Origin: Hippasteria phrygiana
Taxonomy: Eukaryota > Echinodermata > Asteroidea > Valvatida > Goniasteridae
DNA: 64,000 nucleotides
Assembly: GCA_037893225.1 (NCBI GenBank)
Contig: JAZGUH010000123.1
Location: forward strand, 1,719,001 to 1,783,000
Reading direction: 5' to 3'
The notes under the pieces were generated by a model, which did no database searches, was not told the DNA's origin, and was given only the letters and a program-made list of their open reading frames with translations. Both the position numbers and the translations under genes were made by a program. Below are positions 12,910-25,500 of the stretch, one piece after another (positions within the stretch are counted from its first letter, which is position 1; every line of letters starts with the position of its first letter).

Positions 12910-13099
12910 CAGAGTTGTATTCAAGTCCCTGCAAGTCCTTCCACAAGTCCCTGCAAGTGCATCACAAGCCCTCCAGTCCTAATCCCAATCACAAGCTATT
13001 CAAATGAGCTGTGACAAAGGCATTCCTTTGTCATTGTTCATCCAGTTACTTGTGACCAGCTTTATGAAAGGACTTCTATCTGACTCGAATACAACTCTG
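12910..13099. mobile_element. hAT-type MITE, copy 1 (perfect 8-bp target duplication)
   Basis: The 190-bp element has ends CAGAGTTGTATTCAAGTC and GACTCGAATACAACTCTG. TTTTCAAC is duplicated exactly at 12902-12909 and 13100-13107. The 8-bp duplication and CAG...CTG ends are hAT features. A sister copy lies at 17975-18176 in an SLX4 intron. Confidence 0.9.
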
Positions 13100-15059
13100 T
13101 TTTCAACTAATAAAACCCTAAAGTATAATGCTTAATTGATTGATTTCCCTTCAAATTGCACACCATGGCAAAAAACTGCATTTACTTTCGTCTTCTGAAT
13201 TTATTGAACACGTCTCCTGCAAAAAAAACATTATGACTGATTTCACTGGCCTTTTGATTTCCGAATGAATTATCTCCCCGACATCCATTTTAACATTTCC
13301 CATAGATCACTTCTTAATATAGAACAGGGTTGCTGTATTTTTCACAACCAAACAGACAAATATCAAATACTTCTGGCAATTTTTAGCTGTTCCAATTCCT
13401 TATTATATTCAAAGGATATAAAACAGACAGCTAATAAACAATGCTTTACATTTACAATCCATTTTTAAAAGGGGAATAATTTTAAAATGTTATGATTTTT
13501 ACACTGCAAAGGTAAATACAACAGCATGTAGCTGCATCAGATTACAAAACATTGATATTTAAATAAACAAAGACGGTGACATTAAATGGACATAATGTGC
13601 AGTCAAAGAGCATGGCGTCACAAGTCTTGACGAGAGCCATTTTGAAAGTGGGCAAACAACATATTACTGGAAGGTCCAGCAGGGAATTTTGCATTCTACT
13701 CACCCACTTTGTACCTATATACATGTACTTTGAAAGCTATGATTGAGTCTACAGCGGATCAAAACAAAACATTATTAAAGGTATATATGCAGGTATTTTC
13801 AACCCCTTGTGTCCAGCTGTTATTGATATGGGGCTGGTATGCCAAGTATGGGCTGTGCAGCCAAGCGTAAACACTAACAATAGGCACCACACTGAATAGA
13901 ATGGTCCTTTTCATCACACTTCGAGGCCCCCCCCTTCGCCCTCCCCCTTTCCCCTTTCCCCTCCCCCCTTCTTTGTGTGAATGAAAGCTTTGTTTAAAAA
14001 AACTCTATCTATTCATTACACTCCCAAAAACAATATAGTTGAAAAATGAATGGATTGAGTATGTGCAGGAAAGTACGTAAAGACAACAACCTTCTTTCCT
14101 CCTATTTCCCCCCCCCCAAAAAAAAAAAATTGTTCAAATACTGCATGCAGTGCATTAATGTACAATTTATCAAGATAATGTAATAAAGAAAATGTACTTT
14201 TCTTATTATTTTATAGATAGTCATAACAAGGCACTTGCAAAACAAACCAAAAATAATTAAGTTTTTATCAAGAATTACATTTTAGTAAATTCACAGTATG
14301 AAAAATGCTTTTGTCATAGCATTCATAAAATGTCCCTCAACAATGATTTAACTAAACTCTACAACTCTCGGTGCACAAAGAAACACAGTACATTATTATA
14401 CTTAGCAAACAAGACTTTTCCCCACACACACACGGAGAATCATTCTCCAGGGAGGTAGACTCTTCATTTTTACAAGAAAATAAATCAACTATTTTGCTCA
14501 GATTTGTCGATTACACGGGGCACACCACTGACAGAATATGCACACATGAGCACTATAATCATTTGTTCTTAATTTGTCTACAATATGTTGAGATTCTGCA
14601 GCACTCTTGGGGAATATATAACTGAAAAATTATTTCACAATAATATTTTGATCAGGCACTGCGTAGTGAGACATTTCTTTTTCTTCAGTCCACAAAATTA
14701 TTCATCAATGTTCAAACATGGTGCTCTTTGGTAAATCGAAAGCAGGTATCAAGCAAATTTCCAGCCACGGAAAGGCCTTCATTATCAAATTTCATGAATT
14801 TTAGGTTGCCTTGCACTTACAACAGTATAGTGTCTCAAATATTTTTTAAGGTAACCTTAGCTAGAGCACTGGGCCCAATTTCACAATTTTTAGGCTTAAG
14901 CAACCCTTTGAAATTGGGCATAGGCCTTGGCACAATTCCATGGCAACGCTAAGCACATGGACTGTTAATATCTTCAAACAAACCACAAAATTCATTCAAA
15001 TGACCTAGTCAGTTTCCCTTGTGGTTTGTTTGATGATATTATAAGTAGAAAAATCGTAC
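13100..15059. other. No gene seen; downstream of SLX4
   Basis: AT-rich sequence with C-rich runs at about 13925-13972 and 14108-14117. It contains one copy (about 13793-13885) of a dispersed repeat also seen at about 39107-39195 (GTCCAGCTGTTA... GTGCAGCCAAGC). Part of it could be SLX4 3' untranslated region, since the SLX4 stop is at 15862 and transcription runs leftward, but no end can be fixed. Confidence 0.5.
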
Positions 15060-15290
15060 CCTCATTGAGTGATCCCCACAATGTCGCTTCCCAGGTTGTA
15101 TCGTAAAGTTAGGAGGTGTGACCTCTGGCCATACAGTATCATGGGGTAATGACTTCTGACTAGCGCTTAAATTTGGGAGACCGCCAACATAGGGCTAGAT
15201 AGCTCAGTTGGTAGAGCACCAGTACGGTATTTCAGAGGTCGCAGGTTCAAATCCCGCGCCTGCCAGTTTTTTTTGTTCACTTTGAAAACA
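15060..15290 (+). repeat. tRNA-derived SINE-like repeat with tRNA-like module
   Basis: A shared core (TCATTGAGTGATCCCCACAA onward) is followed by GGGAGACCGCCAACAT and a 73-nt tRNA-like module at 15193-15265. The module has a box A-like TAGCTCAGTTGGTAGAGC and a box B GGTTCAAATCC, and its D and T arms pair. The acceptor stem has mismatches and the anticodon arm is degraded. The same flanks recur at 16690-17010 and 58815-58935, so this is a dispersed repeat rather than a single tRNA gene. Confidence 0.8.
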
Positions 15291-15861
15291 CATGGGAACA
15301 CATGCTAGCAAAGCCTCAGTCTATTGCACAGACAGACACCACAAGCATAGCTAAAAAGGTCGACTAACTTCAGAAGATAAATTTGATTACAACAGAGGTA
15401 ATCATATATATCCTTCATACATGCGCAGGCAAGACCTGTAAAATACTGCTTGAGAACGGCTAAATTAGCACAAATTTTCAGTTAACCCTTAAGCAGCGAC
15501 ATGAAATTGATCCCCCATATCTTCCACTTATCAGGGCCTAATTTCATAGAGCTACTTAACGATAACCAGAAAGGTTACGCTATTAAACCTTAGTGGTATT
15601 TTATGAACAAGTCGTGCTAATGCCACGTGTGCAGGAATATTTCTGTTGCTGTGTGACTATTTTAGGCCAATTCTGCTTCTGGACTTAGTGAGCTCTTCAA
15701 CATTCCTGCTGTTTCCTGTAGCTATGAAATAGTTGACAGTTTAGTAATGTGCTTAGAAACTCTTTGAAACTGTACACCCTGATTATGCACGCAATCCAAT
15801 GGTAACAGACTGAGCAATATTATTACCACAATAACCACGACAAACAGCAATGAAAATGTCA

Positions 15862-15936
15862 TCATTTGGTTTTTGGTTTCTTGGCTTTCCTCACGTGCCT
15901 GTTGGTGTTCGTGGTGATGACGCGGAACGTGATGCC
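15862..15936 (-). CDS. SLX4: SLX4 terminal exon
   Basis: Acceptor TCTGAATTTTCAG; 75 bp ending TGA at 15864-15862. Encodes GITFRVITTNTNRHVRKAKK then PKTK. The GITFR start and basic tail match the CITFT...KKK ending of vertebrate SLX4. Confidence 0.93.
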   Translation of the reverse strand, partial: GITFRVITTNTNRHVRKAKKPKTK

Positions 15937-18900
15937 CTGAAAATTCAGAAGGAAAAGAGACCAGAGGTGGGATTTTAGGAAAATGAAAAAATCCACAAAA
16001 CATCCGGAAGCATTTAATTTGTATGGCGTTGCTGAAAAATTGACTGCAATTTCTACAACAAATAAAATATGGTTCAAAATTGCAAAAAATAGGGTCATTA
16101 GAATGAATAGAAAAAGACTTTCAGGTTGCACAGGTAATTTTAGAATGATAAAAACAATTAACCCTCACTCTCTCGTTGCCAAAATAGACCAACTACCCTA
16201 CCTATCAAAACCTATCAAGTTTCAGGTTGAACAACACAAGCTGTTGGAGAGAAAGGGCTTAGGTTATGATAGTTATAACAGTAGGAGGGTTAATGACTCT
16301 GAAATCAGGTAAAATCTGGAGACATCTTACCCCTGAAAGACATTTCAAAATCATGCCAAAATATCAGCACGTGTGGATATTCTCTTCATTAAGTGTTTAC
16401 GCTGTATAGAGCTGGAACGTACAGTGCAAACAAATTGTTGAAAAGCTGACATATTTGCAAATCAACTACATTTCAAACGAGCTTTCACTCAAACTGTGTT
16501 TTGGTTTATTCGTTAGTATGTCAGCTCTGCGGAGGTTTTTCATGTTTACCTACACTCAAAGCTTCCAGACATCATTCTGTTATACAAGGCCACACTGCAC
16601 GTATAGCTTAAGCCTGACCTTTTGCCATCTGTGATAAGGAGGTGCACAAATTGTCAAATAATGACATGCTAACAATAAAAAACGTCAATATCGTCAAACA
16701 AACCACAAGGGAAACTGACGGGATTTGAACCTGTGCCCTCCGGAATACCGTACCGGTGCTCTACCAACCGAACGTATCCTCATTGAGTAACCCCCACAAT
16801 GTCGCTTCCCAGATTGTATAGCAAAGTTGGGATCTGATCCCTGGCTATACAGCATTATCGGCTTATGATTTTAGACTAGCGTCCCCGCACAAAGGCACTG
16901 ACAATTTGGGAGACCGCCAACATTAGGTAAAATAGCTCAGTTGGTAGAGCACCGGTACTGTATTCCGGAGGTCGCAGGTTCAAATCCTGCTCCTACCTGT
17001 TTTCTTTGAGCACATATGAAAAACCTCACTTAAAAACACGATCAATCAAACTAAAAGAAAAGCAGCATCGTGAGTAAAGGAGTGCTCAATACTCGAATGC
17101 TTTATGAAACAAGAAACTATTGACAAACCTATGGGTATTACATAAGGTGGTTTAACATCCAATCTTGTTTTTAAAAAATAAGCTACATTTGTTTAGATGT
17201 CCCTCCAATACTTGAAAACAAGAATAAAAACAAATGACAACAGAACGGAAATCAGAAAATCACTTTGTGTCTGGCAAAACCTAGTGTAGGAGACAGCATT
17301 TGAACCAAGACTGTCACAGGAATAAAACCAACCTGGTTTAAAACTTACATGATAATCTAAGAACTCCCTGAGCTTGTTCTTGGAGTATTTGATGCCGCCG
17401 TTTTTCAACTCTGCATGGAATTTGTCCAGATCAAGAGGCTGTGGAATGAAATAAGAATTGGGATTAACTGATTACTATGGTTACAAGCCTCGGCAGTATT
17501 TAAATACTTAATTTAAGCAAATACAAAGAAGCCAAATTACTATCAATCATATCACCTCGTAGTGTAGAATCTTTTCATACAGTGCCGCATCAGATTTAAT
17601 GTAGACTTTGATGGCTTCTTCAAGGTTGGCACAAGTCTGAAATTAAAAATACATCACCATTAAGTTTAAAACAACCTAACAAAAATATCCCAATTTTGTT
17701 GAATACAATGATTAGCAAACTCAGATCTAAGTAATTTTTCACTTTTCAAAGACAACCTGCAACCTTTGATAATAGTTACGTTCCACAATGAACAAGCAAT
17801 TGTAATTTGAACTTTACCTTATCTTCTATGTGAACACACAAAGCGTGTGGGCCAGTCTTACAAACAGGCTGGTGATTAAAGTGTACCTGTCTAGTATCCT
17901 GATTTTCGTGACAAAATGTTAAACAAAAAGTAGTTTTTCAATTTTTGTTTTTAAATTCACATGTAAGTATAGTGCAGGGATGTAGTCGAGTCCATCACGA
18001 GTCCCTGCAAGTCCATCACAAACCCTCCAGTCCTAATACCAATCACAAGCTATTCAAATGAGCTTTGACAAAGGCATTCCTTTGTCATTGTTCATCCAGT
18101 TACTTGTGACCGGCTTTATGAAAGGACTTCTGACTGGGCTTGTGAAAGGACTTGCAGGGACTTGACTACAACTCTGGTATAGTGAGAAGTTTTTCTTACC
18201 TTTGATAATATTAAACCAAGGTAAAGTTATTGTTGATGTGCACTGTACGCTGCCGCCATTTTTTTCGACAAGCATGTTTTAGACAGGCATGGTTTGTCAA
18301 CTACTTTGGAGCTACAGTTTGACTAGAGTTCGGTCAAGCTGGTTACTAGTTATTCAATGGCTGGTGATTGAACTTTCTCACCGAGTACCAAAGTGTGCTG
18401 CCATTTGCCACTGTTCTGGTTCACGTGGTAATGTCTTTACATGTATAACTGTGAAACAGGATTATACCCTACACTTAGTCCATCTTACCCTCTGAGATGG
18501 TTCCAAGTTGTCGTCATCTTCGTCTTCATCCTCCTGGTTTCCTTCAGGGCATTCCTTGGAGTTGCCGTACTCACTTATAGAAGAAAAAACGATGGAATTG
18601 TGATATGGATGCGATATTTGCAATGTTTTTAGATCTAAAGAGAATTTCGCCCTTGCTGACATGGGGCCAATTTCACGGCAATGCTAAGCACAAAAATCTG
18701 CTTTGCATGAAAACTCTTCCTTGGTAAATACAGGATTACCAACCAAATTTTGATGTGAAGTGTATCGCTTGTGGCTGGCATTCAGCTGTTGTTTGCTTAG
18801 CATGGAAATCCCATGGCCTTTTGGCTGGTAACCTGTTTTAACTAAGCAAGACTTTTTGGTGCTAAGCAAATTGTTGTGCTTAGCAGCTCCGTGAAATTGA

Positions 18901-19500
18901 ACACCTGGTCTTAAGCACTGTATGCTCAGTGCTTTCCATCTTACCATTAATTTTTACATCCATAGATTTTGAACAGCGTTTGTACGCTGTGCAATTAAGT
19001 TCTGTTACTAAGTTCTATGAAATTAAATTCATCCAGTAGTAATCTGCTTCCGGAGGATTATATCTCGAGACAAGAGAGGAGAAGGTGAATTGAGTTGGTC
19101 TCATTGCTGGTGGAAGTAACCCCACGTGGGTCTATAGATCTGAAAATTGGGATAATTTCTATGGCATCTGTTGAAGAATTATCCTCTATTTAGATCTGGG
19201 ATCAGAAAAAACGTAAGGGTGGTAGGGTTGGGCGACCCAAAATGTGGCCAACCCTACTTTCTCTGTTTGTTGCCCTTTACCTAGAGTAGGCTTTCAGCCT
19301 TGTTTGGGCAACTTCCATAAAAAAAGTTTAAAGCTGAAATTCTGGTTTAGGCTCAGGTAAAAACTAAAATCTAAAATGTGATGAGTAAAATTAATGCTTG
19401 CATTTATTCATACCACCCCCATTTACTTTTTGGTGTGTTCCATTAGGTTACACACATACAAATTCACATACCGTCCTGCATTATTCATTCATTCATTCAT

Positions 19501-19535
<35 letters not shown>

Positions 19536-22500
19536 TGCCGAGGACGGACGTGTTTCTTCCGAGCTCCCGTGTAAGGCCTAAATCTCAGCGCTTTCTTGAC
19601 CTGGTAAGGTCCTTGTATCTATATTATAGTGTATTTGTTTTCTACATAGATACCCCTAGACCAAGCCCACCGTGTAAATATCTGTTAGTTTCCTTCTGTT
19701 CGTGTATTTAATGTGCCTTTTTCGTTTAGTTTGTGTACTCTATGTTGCCGGGCTGGCCGCCATGGCCGGTCAGGCGGGACCCTCAGGCGTGGGTCAGTCG
19801 AGCGCGGCTGGCCCCAAGCCCATTGTTCCTGGTGACGAACCGTTTGCGGGCGTCACCAGGAAGAATGGGACGTCTTTCAGAGTCATTGACAATGAATGTG
19901 TCCATTGAATCCTATATGCAGGAATTTAACAAGTGTATGCCTGCACACATTCACGTTGTCTCTGCAAGCAGAATTTCTAATAATCGTATTGCTGTGTACC
20001 TGGGTTCCAGAGAAGAGGTCGCCGAGGCCATTGCGCTGGGTTTTACCCACAACGGCTCCTTTCTGGAACTCAGCCCTCTCGTTCAATCAACCACCCGCCT
20101 AACCTTGTCTAATGTATACCCTGAGATCCCTAATTCTGTCCTTCTCTACAACATATCGAGCTTTTGTAAGGTTGTATCTCCGATCCGGCCCATACCCCTT
20201 GGATTTAAGAACAAACAGCTGTCCCACATAATGTCTTTCCGCCGTCACGTCCAGGTCCTGTTAGTGATCCTTCGTTTTGAACGTACGTAGGACCGTAGCG
20301 ACGTAAGGACCTCATTATCGCCCAATGAGAAGCTCTACACTATAGGCCCCACCCAATTGTGACCGTTGTCTTTATTGAGCTTCATAAATATGCATGTTAT
20401 ACAAAAGAGCTTTTCCAAGAGACGCATGCATGCACATGCCACCAGTCAATCTCGTACCACCGGTACATGACATTGTTCAACTGCAACGCGTAGCATTGTG
20501 TATCACAGATTAGGAATTTGGCGCGTAAAGAAATGTGATTTTAATATAGGTTTGGTTGAGTGGCTGTCGACACAAACCTGTTTATTTCTATTAGAGAAGA
20601 ATAGACAAATAAGGTTTCACAGTTTAGGAGTGCAAGTTTTATCCGTTCTCAATTTAATCGTTATTCACAATTTGTTTTAAATTCATTGTTTAGTGGTATT
20701 TTTTTCATTTATTTTGAATAAGATTGTCAACCTAAGCCGACTGCAGACAAATTATGCCACCAAAAACTAATTCAAGCAAAGCAAGAGCATTTAAAAAAAA
20801 AAAGGAAACAAAAGGAAAGGAAAAAAAATAGAAGAATAAAAACAAGGACTGAAAAATAACCGCCTCAATTACAAAACCAATATAACTTTCTATTTTTAAA
20901 TGGATGCTCACGGTGGATTTAGTGTGTTTTTTAATGTATTTTCATTTCTTTCGTTTTTTAGCTATATTTCTTTTTAACTAAAGAGCAGATGCAAATGTCA
21001 TAATGCAAAAAATGTATGTGTGTCTCTGGGGCGGGGAGGGAGAGAGAGATGGGTCAGGCATATTAGGTCCGGCCTGACATCTGAACAATAGGCCTTTTCA
21101 CACTAGACAAAATCTCGGGGGCGGCCCCGGGGCAACGCGGGGGTGAGAATGTGCGACGTTTCACACTAGCCATTCTCGCCACGGGGCCGCCCCCGAGATT
21201 GGTCTCGCCCCATGGCGAACTCGCCCCTGCTCCAGGCCAGGGGTGAGATTTTTCAACCCGGGGCGAGACCGATCTCGGGGGTGGCCCCGGGGCGAAATGG
21301 CTAGTGTGAAACGTCGCCCCGCATGCAGGGTTTCGTACAACCCGGTTGAGAAACAGGTGGTCTCGACAAAATAATTCCAAAGGTCCTGTCAAAGCTCAGC
21401 GCCATTATTCTGAAGCACAATATGTGGCAGAGGCACCCCGCCCCCCCTCTTTTGTGCTGGTCATTGTGTTCCCGGAATCTCAGGAATTATTTTCAGCGAG
21501 GAGGAAGTTAGGAATTTACTGGCCATCTGGGGGTCGATTAAATACAAACTAGTGTGAAACGCTCATGCCCAACCCCGGGGCGAGCTCGCCCCGGGGTTGG
21601 CTGAGGTAGGTTTGCGCGAAACGAGTGTGAAACGACGCGGGGTTGAAACTCGGGGGTGAAAACGCCGGGGCGGCCCCGGGGCGGCCCCGGGGCAAGGGGT
21701 TCGGCGCTCCAGTGTGAAAAGGCCTTATGCCTGACAAGCAGGATGGTTATGACCAAACCAAATGTCACCTCAATGTGAACAAAACACCTGAATACCATCA
21801 ACGCACTGCTTTCTATGACCAAATCAATTCTCATTTGAATCAATGTGAACACCACACCTGAATATTATCTACGGACTGCTTTCTATGATCAAACCAAATC
21901 TCATCTCAATGTGAACACCAACCTGAATACCATCACAGATTAGGAATTGAGCGCGTAAAGGAATGCCATTTGAATGTAGGTTGGGTTGGGTGGCCATTAT
22001 GAAGCACGATATGGGGCAGAGGCCCCCCCCCCCCCCCTCCCCCTTTGTGTTGGTCATTGTGTTCCTGGAATCTCGGGAATTCTTTTCACAAATCTAGGGG
22101 ATGCGTTAGGTATTAAACAATAGTCTGGAGTGTGTATAGGGTATAGGGACAAAAGGGGTACTCTATTGAAAGAATTATTATTTAACAAAGGTTAATGCGT
22201 TTTTTAGTTTGATGTAGCATGTCTTGTTCGAGGTTTACACCGATTCCAAAGCACTTTCAAAATGGACCACGTTCGCTCATTATCGATGGCATTTATATCA
22301 CTTTCGTATCATTTCCTAACGCTGATAAGTATTCCACCATTTGGTAGCACAGTAGATGAGGAACTTGCCTCTCTTTGGAATGCGTTTGGTGGCTTGTTTC
22401 ATGGTTTTCTGTGTTCAAGCATACTTGATTTACCTGCACCCAACCCAAGACTACACACTCTTATGTTTCCTGATTTGGTTGGTGATATTCAACTTAATCC

Positions 22501-25500
22501 AAGAAACCTGTTTGAAGATCTGGTGAGGGACCCGCCAAAGTTGTTTCGCCTGACAGGAGAAACACCGGAGTCAATGTTGATGATTACCCGTGATCTGCAG
22601 CCTTTCATCACAAACCAGGGACCAGGACGGAGACATCTTCATCGCCCCGTCAACAGAATCCTCATGGCTACGATATGGCTTCGTCAATACCCAACATATG
22701 ATGTACTCTCTGCACTTTTTAACATGAGTGAGGCAGCTGTCACGAGAGACATTTATTCAATCATAACTTTACTTTGGTATTACTTTAAATCGACCATTTC
22801 TTGGCCAAGAAGGGAAGAATGGCTCGCCATGAGAGGGCAATGGGATGTAATCCCCAATGCAGTGGGGGCCATCGATGGGACCCTGCATGAAATACAGCGA
22901 CCACAGACCGAAAACCAACAAGAGTTTTACAGCGGATATTCTCGTTATCACTGCATGAGCACTCAGGTAAGAGTTTTTAACTTTTTAACTTTCTTGTCAA
23001 GGTTACATTAGATGTCGTAATTTGGTTGTGCCATTCTACCGAAAGGAAATAGAAAGGTTTGTTTCTGATAAGGATATCCCCATCATCATCTCCCACCATC
23101 TCCCTGTCCTCACCTTCCATCATCCCCCATCATCATTTCCCCATCATCTCTTATGAATTCCTAATACATGTACTATCCGCCATCGTTTTCCATTGTCATT
23201 CATATTCCTCTTATTACTGAAAATCACCCGCTGCAAATATCGCTATTAAATGATGGAAAATGTTTGTTTTTTACACTTCCAGGTAATCATTGACAACAGA
23301 AAGAACATCCGCTATGTTCAGAGTGGTTTTCTTGGACATCAGAACGATGCCGGCCAGTATCATCTGATGCCCTCCATTGGTCCTGGTCTTGATTTGAACT
23401 TTCCAGATGAAGTATTTCTTCTTGGGGATAATGGCTATGCCAACAGGTATCCAGTGATGACTAAATACCGTATGGATCAGATCCAAAATGTGGCAGATGC
23501 TGATGAACGGGTGGTCATGGGTGTTTTTAACGAAGAGCATTCAAGATGCAGAATCTACGTTGAGCATGTCATGGCCTTCTTCAAGACATACCGAGCAGTG
23601 AAGGGTGTTTACCGACATCCAAGATGGATGATGCCCATCGTCGCGGAGCTCTGCGCCTGTCTAGCCCAGCGACATTTGAGATTGACAGAAAATATTCATT
23701 GATTGACTTTTAATTGATTTACTTTAAAGGCAGACCGTTAGTTGTTAAGTTAAAACAAAAGGGAAAACATCTTTTGTGAAGCAAGAGTGAAACTGCATAC
23801 AAATACAACATTGTTTTTACGAGGCGTTGAAATTAATCGCAAAAGAAAATCCCTTTGGAGCATCCCAATCTTTTGAAAACTTGAAACTTAGAGTGATAAG
23901 AAAATACACCTACCGGGCAGAATACCTATTGTGTTACTCTTTATTATTTTACTCTTCATCATGTTGTTGAACTTGAGACGGTTTCAATAAACACACTGTA
24001 AATTACATCGGAAATATAACAGTTTCTATTTGTCACCCATCGCCACACATTTATTATAAACACACAGCAATCAGGCTCACCATGCAATTTTGTTCAAATT
24101 GTGTGCATGGGCGATTAGCTAAACTATACAATGTTGTGAAAGCTGTATCGTACACCTAGTCCAAAAACCAATGTTTCCATTTTCCCAAAAGCTTTTATGC
24201 CGAGCCATTTAAAAAAAAATCGAAGATGGCCGCCACAAATGCATTGTGGGAAATAAAAACATTGATTTTCCGATTGGTATACTATGCAGTTTCCAATAAT
24301 GTATAGTCTTGCAAATTCTCAGTTTGAACTAAGGGTTATTCTGTTTCAAATCACCCCCCAAAATGGACATTTAAACCCGACCCTCTTCAAATTGGTTCAA
24401 ATTTGTTGCATGGGGTAATTGAGGCTGACGCTTTTTGCACGACACCTTTTTTGGCGATTTTGGCCAAAATTGGTACACCCATCAATTTCCAACTGACCAC
24501 ATCTCTTGCCAGCGGGCCAAATCTGTTGATATTGGTGTCTTTGGAAAGGTAACTGCATAAGCAATCTGGATTTGCCGTTAGTTCTTTTTATGTAGGAGCA
24601 ATTTGTGGTTTGATGACCTTTTGACCTTTACTTTGACCTTGAATTAGACCTTTTGGATCACGTGACCTTAAGATGACCTTGGGTAAAAATTGTACCCAAA
24701 ACTGATATATAAAACAATGCTTTGCTCTAGCTCTTCTCAAAGCATACTTGATGCAAAAATGTGATATCCGTATATGCAATTTACTATCAATTTATGCCCA
24801 CAGATTTAGAGTAAATTGCATAGGGATCACATCTTTGCACAAGTATGCCAACTTTGAGAAAATTCGTCAAACAATCCACTTTGAGAAAAAGAACTTGGTT
24901 ATAATTTTCAACTCAAGGTCACGTGATCTACAAGGTCAAAGTAAAGGTCAATAGGGCATCAAACCGCAAATTGTTCCTACATAAATAATTGCAAATTTGG
25001 ATTGCTTATGCAATTACCTTTCCAAAGACACCAGTATCAACAGATTTGACACAATTGTTACAGAGATGGTCATTGGTGGGGGTGCCATTTTTGCCAAAAT
25101 CGCCAAAACTGGTGTTTGTAGCGCGAAAACCCAACGGTTTTCGCGCTACGATGGGGCCAAAAATAGAAATTTCCGCTTTTTTTAGCCTGAATTGCCATTA
25201 CACATGTACACCAAATTTGAGCCAGCATAAAGAGGGTCGGGTTTAAACCATTGGGTGATCCGACACGGAATCACTTTTAAACATAATACTATGTACATAG
25301 TGGACCCGACTACGGGATTAAAATAACTACGGGAGAGTATCCTGTGGCATCTCTCATCTTACTCGGGAAAACTCAAATGTTAGATAAAATGGGTAGCCTA
25401 GTCCTCATGCGGGTTGTTTTCTTGCCGTGGTGGACCCGGCTGGACTTCTCCTTGCAGTATTCGCATGTATGCAGTAAACTCTCACATCGACCGTCGGAAA

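Noticed and set aside
15193..15265. A functional tRNA gene (Thr-like)
   Set aside because: The anticodon and acceptor arms have mismatches, and the same flanking sequence recurs with other copies, so it is a tRNA-derived repeat.
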